A stretch of 64,000 bases of DNA from Medicago truncatula (Eukaryota > Streptophyta > Magnoliopsida > Fabales > Fabaceae): the NCBI RefSeq assembly GCF_003473485.1, contig NC_053042.1, positions 40,452,762-40,516,761 of the forward strand. Reading direction: 5' to 3'. Below the pieces are notes generated by a model. It was not told the origin of the DNA. It saw only the letters and a program-made list of their open reading frames with translations, and did not search any database. This document shows, one piece after another, positions 12,713 through 23,122 of this stretch (positions are counted from its first letter, which is position 1; every line of letters starts with the position of its first letter). The position numbers and the translations under genes are program-made.

Positions 12713-13925
12713 TGCTTCCATTATAATAATGGAGGTACCATGACTTAGGTACCAGTTGATGTTGCCTCTACTACAATGGCTACTCAAACTCAGATTGTTG
12801 TTGTCGTACTCAGTAATAGTTTGTCCTCAAATTCCTTCAGTTTTACTTTGCAAAATGTATACGATCACATTTCTCAGGGGGCTGCCTCACCCTACTATCC
12901 CTGTGTTGAATTTGGTTTCCCAAGTAGTGCACGATGACGTGCATTCAAATGTTGTGGAGCAGGAGCATCCGGAATTGCAGGAGATGGTGGAGATTCCCAA
13001 GATTTCCGATGCTACGGTTGCACTTTCATCCCAATTGGTGTTGGATTCCCAAGTAGCACCCGTTGACGTGCATTCTGATGTCGTGGAGCATAAGCATCCG
13101 GAATCACGGGAGATGCAGAAGATTCCCAAGGTTTCAGATGTGACTGCTACACTTTCATCATCTATAGAGCATGAGGACATGCACGAGATTTATGTTGAGT
13201 TGGTTTCCTCCGCTTTTGGTAGGGAGGTGTCACCGGTTCAAACAAATCAACATGTCGTAGCGCACGATGACGTGCATTCAAGTTCCCCTACTTGCCCTTT
13301 CATAGTTTGGTCCATTAATGATGAGTCAGTTACGATAACAGATGTTGAGGGGCAGTCTAAAGAGGTGGCTACGACCACTGTGACGCAAGCTGCAAATGCA
13401 AATATTTTGGTTTCAGCAACATAGGAAGACATTTACAACAATTCGAGAATTCAACATGATATGAAATTATGGCGCCGTATTTGTGAATATGATAAAGCGT
13501 CAGCTGAAATGTCATTCATGTTGGTTTTAACTAAGAAACAGAAGCAGCACCTAAAGAAAATGAATATTGGTAAGCTGCCGTAGAGAACCTGCTCTAGGGG
13601 TGAGCCCTCTCCGGCTGATCAATGATTGTTTAGTATTGGAATGTTCACGATTTTGGTAAACGTAAGCCTGTGATTATTTTTTTGGCTGAACCTATGATGT
13701 GCCGGTATTGCTTACAAATCGTTGGCAAAAGGCTTGTACTATCGGAATTCAAGCTATTTCCTCTCATATTTTCCGTGAAGGTAATTGATGTGTTGATAAG
13801 TTAACTAATATGGGTCACTCGATGCTTGGTGCGGTTTGGCTATCAGTTTTGCCTCCTAATTTGCAGGTGGAGTTTTATTTAGATTGTTGTGGTATGCCTC
13901 GCTACAGGTTTCCTCTCATATGAAT
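12713..13925 (+). mobile_element. Internally deleted LINE: ORF1-side leader joined to RNase H tail
   Basis: An open frame at 12756-13424 (222 codons) carries diverged repeats of the type DVHSNVVEQEHPE. It is followed by VLTKKQKQHLKKMNIGKLP and SRGEPSPADQ, which I recognise as the segment ahead of the endonuclease in Medicago LINEs. The endonuclease opens with YWNVHDFGKRKP and IIFLAEPM, then the text jumps to NRWQKACTIGIQAISSHIFREG and LDCCGMPRYRF, the end of the RNase H domain. The remainder of the endonuclease and the whole reverse transcriptase are absent, so several kilobases were lost between about 13700 and 13720. There are several stops and frame changes. The 5' limit is uncertain. Confidence 0.7.
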
Positions 13926-16260
13926 TAACACATTTTAAAAGAGATCAAACTCTTAAATAATTCTTCAATTTTAAATGATTAACCTCTGACTCTCTAACAT
14001 CGGACTAGGAATACCTCAATAAAAAAATCACATGTAGGGGGATCTCATGGTTTGAATCCTAACATAACCAAAACTATATCCAAATAAAACCCAAAATATA
14101 GACTGGATTTTAAATCCATCCAAATTTATTATCATAAACCCATTACAACTCGTATCATAAAACTGGTTATGGTTATGTTTTTGAACTGGACCTCCGCCCG
14201 CAAAAACGGTCCAACAAGTATAAAGCTCATTTATCTGAAAGGCGTACCAAGGGGAGTTGCATGAGAAGCTCTGTGCGGCTTACCACACAGAAGCACTTTA
14301 TGAAGCAATCTCTACCGTTAAAGCTTGATATCCACTGCGTCGAAACCTCCTCTACCGCATAACCACCCTCAGCTACACTCTATTCTGCACCGGACATGAC
14401 AAGTTATAAAATTGTATCATTTATATATTAAATTAAATTGTGGTTTCATTTAATTCACAGTTAGATGTTTTTCTTTGCCACTTATACATTTTATACATTT
14501 TTTTAGTACATATTTAACATTTTAATAGTTTCGTAAAAGTTTTGTGCATATTAGGTTTGTCTTCTTTTGGCTCTTGCGATACCAGACAAGAGTACCAGTT
14601 TTTAACACCAAGTCTGCAAAAACAAGCATTAACTTGAACTCTGTGTTTGGGTGAACATTTTATAATCATTACTATTTGAAAGATATTGGTTTAATAAAAT
14701 TGATCCAGTTACATAGTTAGTAAAGTTTGTAGGTGAAGTTATTAAAATGGTTGACTTAATTAAACTTGTCTCTTAGATATTGCAATTGTTAACTAATTTG
14801 GATCAATATGGTGGTGTTGGCTTGAGACTTTGGAGTGTGCTGCTCCTAAAGTCTCAAACTCGATTCTCTCTTGTCTCAAGTTCGGTGGACTAATTTGATT
14901 TCTTAGAAAAGAAGATATTTCAATTGTTTGATTTTGATCCTTTGAGATTGATTGCGCTAATTGAACACCCTTATTCGTTTCGGAGTTTGGAAGGGAGGGG
15001 AAAGTAGGGCTTTGGGGGTGGGAAATATAAAGGGAAATGAAGAAATTTTTTAAAAGATAAGTTAATGTTCATGATTGATATATTTTTAATTTTCAAACTA
15101 TCATAAAAAAATAATATTAAATTTAAAAAATTCATATAAACCCTAAAAACAATGACATAATTTCCTCTATGCCGAAGATGCAACTCTTTTGAAGAAACCT
15201 TCCTTCAGTGCATGCCCTCTTTCTTTTCAGTTATGGACACTCCTTGGTTTTGTTGCTTCCATTGCATTGATGTTAGGACTTGGCATCGTGAAAATGGCTC
15301 ATCCTTCCTAGTCCCCAGAGAGTGATTTGTTTTCTTGTTCTGTGTTTTTGTTTTCTTTACTATTTTAGCTTGCTGTTCCCCAAAAGGAACACAACGCACT
15401 CTTTTTATTTTTTTATTTTTTTTATAGTATATTATTTAGGGATACTCTATTTATATATAGTTAAATATTTGGTTTTATTTTTTCTATAAAGCTTATTTTT
15501 AGCATTATTTATGATTTTTTGTTTTGTTTTGGATAAACGATTAATAAACTTGCAAGAATGATCATATATTCCTTTAAAATTGGAAGCCGTTTTGGATAGA
15601 GATGAAGATGATTTTTTTGAAGGAAGAGATGAAGATGATTAAAAATACAAAGTATTCAAATTTCTATTTTTTTATGATATCTCTTTGGAAATGAAGCAAA
15701 TAGTAGATATTTTTGAGAAATTGGCCAAAAAAACCAAGTATAAAATGAAAAGCTAGCCGCAAACATAATAAATAAATAAAAACACACCACTGATCAATCT
15801 ATAAATAGGTCTAATTGAAAAGTTTATCCAAACACATCTCTAATTACCACGTTCGACCTTTTTGATCTGTGATCAAGATCGTTTAAAATTAATTTTGTGA
15901 TCTCAAATTAACGGTTTAGATGATTTAGAACGTATAAACATGTACTTTGTCCCTCGCACACACACCCTTTAATCGAAGACAAGCCAACTGGGAGTAGAAC
16001 CAATAAAAGAAAGTGAGGATGAGGATAATCTTTAAAAAAAATGTGGAAGAAAAATGGCAATGTGCCATTTTAGGAGGATTCATAGGCCATCTCAGTTGGA
16101 CCCGGCAACGTTTCCTAATTGCTAACTTTGCTCCATCACTACACCTCATACTTCTAATCATTCCAATTGTTTTTTGTTTTTCTCATAATTATCATCCTCT
16201 TTTAACTCTCTTCATATGTTTTCACCATTTTCATTATTATATTATTGACAATTACCATAA
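13926..16260. other. Spacer between the deleted LINE and the FAF gene
   Basis: Mostly AT-rich. A GC-richer block at about 14180-14400 resembles old coding sequence on the plus strand, but I cannot name it. Another block at about 15160-15400 has short frames such as CRRCNSFEETFLQC that resemble a LINE zinc-binding tail; this is weak. No intact gene seen. Confidence 0.4.
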
Positions 16261-16263
16261 CCA

Positions 16264-16272
16264 TATATATAA
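16264..16272 (+). promoter_or_regulatory. Probable TATA box of the FAF-domain gene
   Basis: TATATATAA followed by a CT-rich tract (ctctctctctctatctatc) that is typical around plant transcription starts. It lies 143 bases ahead of the candidate start at 16415. Confidence 0.6.
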
Positions 16273-16401
16273 CCCTCTCTCTCTCTCTATCTATCTTTGG
16301 GGCTGAGGATATTATTAATACCCTCACCCTCTTCCCATCTCTTCCTATCCGACCTATAACATCTTCTCAAGATCAAAATCAAATTAAATACATGTAATGT
16401 A

Positions 16402-16533
16402 ATGATCCATCGTTATGATTTTCTCTTTGTATTTTCAGATCATTCTTTCACTTTCTCTATCTTTTCTTCTACATGCCTTCAACTTCAAGAAACACCTCCA
16501 CTCTTTCTTGACTCTTCTCACCACCACCGATAA
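16402..16533 (+). promoter_or_regulatory. Upstream ORF overlapping the FAF start
   Basis: ATG at 16402 opens a 43-codon frame ending TAA at 16531-16533. It overlaps the first 119 bases of the main frame in another phase. Two minimal ATG-TAA units at 16392 and 16397 precede it. Such uORFs usually reduce translation; the effect here is inferred. Confidence 0.5.
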
Positions 16534-17179
16534 AAATAATAATAAGCTTGATCTAAAATGCACAAATCATCCATTCTCATCCAAATCAAAGCCTAAGATA
16601 TCTCTTCCACCTCCGCGGACGATCCACGAGATGAAACAATTGATGACTTGCACAGAGAGCATTAATGAGTATCAAGGGGATGAATATTGTTTGAGGAATA
16701 CGAGGGCGGTGGAGGGAGGTGTAAATAGTAATAACACATTTCCTCCACCACTTTCTTCGTTAGACAATAACTGTCAACCAAGTTATATTTTATTACCGGT
16801 GAGGAAGGATGGAAGATTACAACTCAACAAAATGAGAGTAGATAGACCAGACATTCTATATGCTAATCGACAAGATGGACGGTTGAGATTGTATCTTGTT
16901 CCAGATGAATGCAACGCAAATGATGTGGAACAAGAAGAATATTATGAAGATGATGAAGAAGAGGAAGAATATTTGGAAGAGGAAGAAATTACAATAGTAG
17001 AATCGGAATCAGAAGAGGAAATAATGGGTGAAGAGAGTAGGTGTGAGGAAGATGATAGGGCTAGAGAGTGGAGTAATAATAAGAATAATGAAAGGTATAG
17101 AAGGAGGTGTCACCAGCAATTGGTGAATTATATTCATGGTAGCCATAACAACTTAGTCATGTATGGAGTGGCCACATAA
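16415..17179 (+). CDS. FAF (FANTASTIC FOUR)-domain protein
   Basis: Single open frame of 254 codons. The core FPPPLSSLDN, then ILLPVRKDGRLQLNKMRV and ANRQDGRLRLYLVP, matches the FAF domain, in which two DGRL motifs are separated by about 20 residues. CTESINE ahead of it fits the family's conserved CTESL region. A strongly acidic run of Glu and Asp follows (about residues 170-210), also usual for FAF proteins. Known FAF members modulate shoot meristem size in Arabidopsis; their molecular activity is unclear. The first 60 residues are hydrophobic and Ser/Lys-rich and look unlike FAF N-termini. An in-frame ATG at 16631 (MKQLMTCTES, 182 aa) is a good alternative start, all the more because short upstream ORFs precede 16415. 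Confidence 0.8.
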   Translation: MIFSLYFQIILSLSLSFLLHAFNFKKHLHSFLTLLTTTDKNNNKLDLKCTNHPFSSKSKPKISLPPPRTIHEMKQLMTCTESINEYQGDEYCLRNTRAVEGGVNSNNTFPPPLSSLDNNCQPSYILLPVRKDGRLQLNKMRVDRPDILYANRQDGRLRLYLVPDECNANDVEQEEYYEDDEEEEEYLEEEEITIVESESEEEIMGEESRCEEDDRAREWSNNKNNERYRRRCHQQLVNYIHGSHNNLVMYGVAT

Positions 17180-17569
17180 TTTTGTTTTTTTGTTTGAACT
17201 TTCAATTTCGTCAATTATGAAAGTTAATAACTCTATTTGTGATTATGAAAGTATTGATATTTCCTCCTTCACATTTGTGTTGTGCTTCAAGTTTTCCACT
17301 TTTTTTTGTTGTTGTTGTCAAAACATGACAATAAATAGAGGTTCTATGTTGCACTCGAGATGTACATTACAAAATAACGAGCGTTTTTAGATGATCTCCT
17401 TGCTAGAAAAAAGTAATGGTAATTTTTTTTTTTTTGGAAACAAAGATAGTTGAAGCTCTAAAACAAAGACATTCAAAACATCAATAACAAACAAAGGTAT
17501 TATTCAAGCGTGACAATGCTTGCACACAATCAAATTCAGCTGATGCTCACAACTTAATATTTTTTTTTT
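17180..17569. other. 3' region of the FAF gene and spacer
   Basis: Likely 3' UTR for the first 150-200 bases. It contains T-runs at about 17421-17434 and 17559-17571. The second T-run is flanked by the 14-mer atgctcacaactta (17542-17555 and 17574-17587), which may be a small duplication at the tail of the neighbouring LINE fragment. Confidence 0.4.
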
Positions 17570-17974
17570 TTAAGAATGCTCACAACTTATATTGATTAAG
17601 ACATTTACACAAGAGTTTGATTCACGATATGAGTGGCACGTCCAATTCTCTCTATCCATATTCAACAAACACATAATCTTTTGAATCAATCTCCAACCAA
17701 AAACACTATCCATCTTCGTACTAGTTGAATTTTGAACTACAGCTTTTGAATCAACATCTCCATTAAAAAACACGGGATTGGGCAAAATCCTCCTCAAACC
17801 CTCCAACACCCACCAATAACTCAAGTGACATGGGCACATCATAATGCATATTTCCAACAATTTTGAAAAACGACATAGACAATCACCATATGTTCCTCTA
17901 ATCAACCCACCACAGCTTTCAACACTTTGATAGACGGGGTAGATAGAAAAATTAGTTCTCAAAATTGTAACCAT
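17570..17974 (-). mobile_element. LINE RNase H tail, open over 134 codons
   Basis: The frame contains CGGLIRGTYGDCLCRFSKLL, then WVLEGLRRIL, NGDVDSKAVVQ, FGWRLIQKIMCLLNMD and WTCHSYRESNSCVNVL. That is the order of the RVT_3-type RNase H domain found at the 3' end of legume LINEs: the GGxxR opening, an Asp in VDSK and the final RESN/AD region. It stays open, unlike most such relics, but lacks any upstream RT sequence, and its start ATG lies inside the domain. An A-run follows the stop codon. A domesticated gene is possible but not supported by anything else here. Confidence 0.6.
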
Positions 17975-18139
17975 CGATCAAAAAAACAGCCCATACTTTT
18001 TAAGAGTCGGTTAATACATATTTATATTATAAAATCCTGTTTAAAATGGTCATATTTTAAAGACTATGAAGTGACGCATTAACTAGGTTCATCAAATTGA
18101 GGTGGATGCTTCCACTAATTTATTTTTAGTAAATGAATA

Positions 18140-18480
18140 GTTTTATTTATGAAGGTTGAGTACAATGTGGATGAAAGTGTGTGTAATAGAGGTTTAAAGT
18201 CGACTTGGATTGGAATTTTTCAAGATGATCAAGGTTCCTGAATTTTTGGTTTCGCAAAGAATTTTGGACCTTCTAACACTCTAATGGTCGAGGCATTGGG
18301 ATCGGTACCTACACTTAGCATAACCTTTTTTTTGTCCGAAAAAAAGACTATATTAGGACTTATGAACTTATTATTGAATGTGATTCTAAAGTTGGTCACG
18401 GATGCCGTGATCTCATCTGTTTTCCTCAATGGTCTAGTTGTTGCTCTAATTAGGAAGTGTGTTCATGACCTATACTGATA
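18140..18480 (+). mobile_element. Second LINE RNase H fragment, opposite orientation
   Basis: Plus-strand text GIFQDDQGS, IFGFAKNFGPSNTLMVEALG and LVTDAVISSVFLNG follows the same RNase H layout as the fragment at 17570-17974, in the converse direction and with frame breaks. No ends or target duplication found. Confidence 0.5.
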
Positions 18481-18855
18481 CTTTGATCATTTGATGTCCT
18501 TTTATATCATTCTTGTATGGAAAATATGTAAATTGTTTTTCTCATAAGAAGTGAGTGAACCCAAAATTTGTCCTTTGATCAATTAAAGTAGGCTAAAGAA
18601 CCCAAAAGAAAATATTAGACTCTCAACATAAGCTAAAAAGCTAGCTGTGGAAGAAGTGAGTAAACCTATATTTTATGCAACTATGAATTGTGAGCAATCA
18701 ATATTATTGAAAATGGCTTATCAAATATTTTTTTTATTGAAAATGAGTCTATCTATCTATATATCTATGTTTAGAAAGAAAGCAAAAACTAAAAAGTTAC
18801 ATCATTTTGTTGAATGCATTCACCGTTTTCAGAAAAGAAACTTAAATAACAAAAA

Positions 18856-18937
18856 CGTCGACAGCAGGGTTCGAACCTGCGCGGGCGAAGCCCAACAGAT
18901 TTCAAGTCTGTCTCCTTAACCACTCGGACATATCGAC
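18856..18937 (-). tRNA. tRNA-Ser (anticodon UGA)
   Basis: Read on the minus strand, an 82-nt tRNA starts GTCGATA and ends TGTCGAC plus the discriminator G, so the 7-bp acceptor stem closes with one G-T pair. The anticodon stem ACAGA/TCTGT holds the loop CTTGAAA with anticodon TGA. A long variable arm (GGGCTTCGCCC) marks it as class II, as for serine. The B-box GGTTCGAACCC is intact. Flanks on the plus strand have an A-run just below 18856, which on the minus strand is a T-rich Pol III stop. It looks functional. Confidence 0.95.
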
Positions 18938-19622
18938 TTGTTTATTGAATATTCGAATGAGTAAAGATATAAAGTAAGACAGTTGTAATACAAAATACGG
19001 TGTTCACCGTTCAGGTTGATATTTGACATTCCTTCAACAAAAAATATTATTGATGGTGCCATATTTTAATTGAGTAACGTAGGGAAATTGTGATAGATAA
19101 AATTATATTGAAAATGAGGTTATAATGTATTATATGATCATGATTCTCTCGTTTGAGCCTTGACTACAACAAGAGGGTGCCGTCGTATTTTATAAAACAT
19201 TGACATATTGTTCTTATTAAGTTCATGAAACTCAGGTATACTGACTTTGTCTAGGCAAATAAGCATGCTGGGCTTAATAAAAATAATAAATTAAAAATAT
19301 AGCCAAATTAAGTCATCCTATCTAGATGATAATCAAAGTCAATATTTTTCTTCTCCACAGTGTTACTATAACGTTTTTGGCACGTCAAATCTTTAATAGT
19401 TGAAACTTTGAACTTTTGTCATTATTCGACTTATGTTTAATAAGATTTCATTTGTCTTTGATTTTGTTGTATTTTAATTTAAGTTAGTTAAAACAGTTAG
19501 GTTTGTTGTCAACTGTTTTAGAAGTTGGTTAGAGAGCGGTTGCTTGCTTTACAGTTAGTTACACATGCTTGGTATAAATGATTATAGTGTTCACTTTTCA
19601 GTTTGCTAATGAAAATATAGAA

Positions 19623-20775
19623 GGCTAAAGTGCATTTTTCCCCCCTTAACTTTCAAAAATTTGCAATTTTGGATCTTAAGTACAAAAACTACAATTTTAA
19701 CCCCCTAAGATTTAGTCCCTTTGCATCTTTGGTCATTTTGGTCAATTTTAACTTATTCAACGCTTACGTGGCAGGCCACGTGTGTAATTAATTAATTAAA
19801 AAACTAAAAAATCCATTTTTAAATTAAATAAATGAAAAAAAATTAAAAAAATAAGAAAAAAATATTTATTTAACAACCCCATTCAATCTTCCCTTCTTTC
19901 TCTCTACTAACCCCAGCCACCAACACCACCTTCCAATGGCTTCTTCTTCTTCCTCTTGATTTCAATCCCTAAATCCATTCATTTCAGATCTATTCTTTTC
20001 ACTTCTTCTTCCTTTCGTAACTTCAACAACCCATTCCAGATTCACCAACTCAAGAGCCTAATTTCATTTTCATTCTCAAATCTCCTTTTCACCATGAAAA
20101 TTTCTTAAACCACCACAAACTCACGTTAAAGACTATCTCTTCCTCTCTAAACAATAATTCATTCATTTCATACGCATGTGCTTCGCGATCATCACACCCT
20201 CCGAAGAAATTGAGAGATGAAATTGTTGTCACAGGACGAACATTGACACTACTTAAATGTCCATAAGCTTCAAATGCAATTACCATTTGGTCTTTGTTGT
20301 CATGTTGTTTTTTGTTCCAAAAGGGCATGCCATTATTTCTTGCCTTATGAACCATTGTTATGGCTGAAGGTCTTTCTGAGAGTTCCATTAAGTGCATTGC
20401 ATATATACACAACTTTCCTCGCTTTCGTGTTCCTCTTGATGATTCTATTAGATTGATTAAGGTAGGAATGTTGTAGGTGTTGTGGAAACAAGCTAGTATC
20501 GCTGAATCTGTTTTTCATAAATCTAGAAAATAATGGAAACAAGCTAGAGTTCCATTATTATTTTTTTCATAAATTGATTTTTTAGTTTTTTTATTTTTTA
20601 ATTAATTAATTACACACGTGGCCTGCCACGTAGGCGTTGAATAAGTCAAAATTGATCAAAAGGACTAAAGTTGCAAAGAGGCTAAATCTTAGGGGGTCAA
20701 AATTGTAGTTTTTGTACTTAGGGGGCCAAAATTACAAGTTTTTAAAAGTTAGGGGAGGAAAAATGCACTTTAGCC
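19623..20775. mobile_element. Mutator-type element with long inverted ends inside the Copia LTR
   Basis: The ends ggctaaagtgcatttttcc and, at the right, gggaggaaaaatgcactttagcc are inverted copies. The arms extend about 190 bases to aattaattaatta. The 9-bp direct repeat aatatagaa flanks it exactly (19614-19622 and 20776-20784). The interior from about 19870 to 20550 is not AT-rich filler. It has a pyrimidine-rich leader, an ATG followed by Ser codons, and a minus-strand open frame of 107 codons at 20089-20412 that I do not recognise. No transposase seen, so this may be a Pack-MULE carrying host sequence. Confidence 0.8.
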
Positions 20776-21102
20776 AATATAGAATTACAATCCATTGCAT
20801 CTATCTCTTTTCTCTCTAAATCTTTCATTGCTTGCGTAATAAGAAAGTGTTGCGTTAACAAATTGGCATCTATAACCGCTGGTTTTGATCAAGGGGAACA
20901 CGAGAGAATGTGAGAGGACAAACGTATCTGAGTAACACAATCAAGTTGAGTGAACAAGAATAATTTATTGTAAGCAATCATGAATAGAAACAACAATTCA
21001 ATGTGAATCTTCCAATTAATTCTTGATGGAGGTAATTAGGAAAAATGTAGAGCATTGATGAAGACATTGTTTGGAGCATAAAAAGTGCAAGAAGTTGTGG
21101 AG

Positions 21103-23040
21103 TGTAACACCCCGTTATCCCAAAAGTAATTAAATATAAAATATTCATCAGAGTAATTCACCAAACGGGCATGCTACACTACATTTTCAAAATTTCTTAA
21201 ATAGAAAATAATACTATTTAATAAAACTTATTCATAAGCCAACATTAATTTGCAGCGGAATATTTTCAACATTAAAATCCATTTTCAACATTAATAACCA
21301 CAACATTCAACATAATAATTCTCCTATAGAAATCTTGGCATAAAAAGCCTCAACATTAAATCCAACAATCAAACAAAGGGCTACATCAGCATAATCCAAA
21401 AATGTGATACATAAGAAATGAAAACAATAAGAAATCCCATCCCGTACGTATCAGAGCCCTAAACACTTGAGCCACCACCTACTACTCAGGATCACCTGCA
21501 AGTGGTGAGATTCACAACAATAATTATAGATAATAAATTCATCAATTGAATCTAACACCCTATTAAACATCAATACATCATCTTGTAAATATAAATATAT
21601 GTTTCACAAAGCAACAACATCATCTTCAATATGGCAATGCAACCAACAACAAAGACTCATGCATGACATGAAGACACCACTAAGACCCCTCAATAAATGC
21701 AATTATGCATGTGGTACCAAAACAGGGCCGAAACCCTCACCGCTTTTGAATGGTTAAAGCATTCATCAGGACATAAGTCCTCACCGCTGTGAACAACAAG
21801 TGCTCCAGGACATGAGTCCTCCCGCTGTTTATGCATATGCAATGGACCCCCTTGTGTATATCTACATACAACTTGACCATGCATACATTTTCATATGACT
21901 CTGAGTTTATACAACATGTATGATTTAGTAAATACAACATACATTACAGCCATCAACAATATCATCAATCAGTAATCCAGCAATCCAGGAAGATGCACAA
22001 TTAATCACAATTAGGCCCAAACATCAACATCATTCAACAATAGTCAACACAGAATAAACATCTCTGATTCTGGGCTACTCGCCTCGCGAGCACTCCTACT
22101 CGCCATGGCGAGTACACAAAAAACGTCACTCGCTGAGGCGAACTCAAGGTGAGCTGGGAAAGGTTGCTCTCGGGAGTTTTGACATTTTTCTCACTAAAAC
22201 TTCAATTCTAAGCTCTCTATTCATCTTTTTAATCTAAAACTTGCTCCAGACCTCTCTAAAATCATATAGGTACCCAAAACTATCCTCCTAATACCTTATA
22301 ACAACAATTCAAAAAAAAAAATCATGTTTTATACTGGGTTACTCGCCACGGCGAGTTGTTCTGCTCGCGAGGCGAGCCATGAAGTTTCTCACTCGCCTTG
22401 GCGAATAAGGCTACTCGCGAGGCGAGCGATGAACTTCTGTACGGGCAGAATGCAGGTTTTTCCCAAAAATCCCATTTTTCTTCAATTCACTCCCCAAATT
22501 AATTTACAGATGCAAAACTAAGTGCTGTCTACAACCAGAACCTAATTCTAACATTAGAATATCAATTTCACACTCTAAACTCAACAATTTCATCATAACC
22601 CAAAATTCCCAATTCTACCATAACTCTGTTAAATCAAAATCAGAACTTAGAATCTATACTACTGAAGCAAACCTCACCCTTACCTTAATTCAGAAGCACA
22701 AATGCACAGCAATTCGGATTCCCTTGGTTCTACTTGCTCTTCTCTCCCTTTTTCTCCCAACTTGACTGTTTTCACGTAAACTGCTTTCTGACTTCTCTTT
22801 TCCTAACTCCCCTGTACTTAACTCCCTCTATTTTCACTTAACTCCCTATTAATTCTAATAAATTCTAATTAACTCCCCAACCCCCAAAATAATAATTATT
22901 TCTCACCTAATTAAATTAATATCAAAACCAACCATATAATAAAATATATCACACCACATAACATCACAAATATTATTTAAAATCACATATAAGACTCTAA
23001 ATGAATTAAAATAAATAAATATATCGACTAGGGCGTTACA
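21103..23040. mobile_element. Solo LTR, probably Ty3/Gypsy type, inside the Copia fossil
   Basis: It begins tgtaacaccccg and ends gggcgttaca, the inverted TG...CA ends of an LTR. It is 1,938 bp long with no internal coding region, and copia gag text continues on both sides. The flanking pentamers tggag (21098-21102) and tgtag (23041-23045) differ at one base and fit a 5-bp target duplication. The gypsy assignment rests on length and terminal sequence only. Confidence 0.7.
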
Positions 23041-23122
23041 TGTAGAATGGGTATGAAGAACTTGATGCAATTTCATTAGATACTCGAGTTTTGAAGGCTT
23101 ATGATGCTTTGTTTTATATCCT

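Noticed and set aside
12513-12743. Open frame with a long run of tyrosines
   Set aside because: It is a translation of the (TTA)n microsatellite, with no coding character on either side.
16013-16306. 97-codon frame ahead of the FAF gene
   Set aside because: It runs through the promoter, TATA box and CT-rich leader and shows no protein-like pattern.
22324-22521. 65-codon open frame with Arg/Ser-rich text
   Set aside because: It lies inside the solo LTR and is produced by the GC-rich palindromes.
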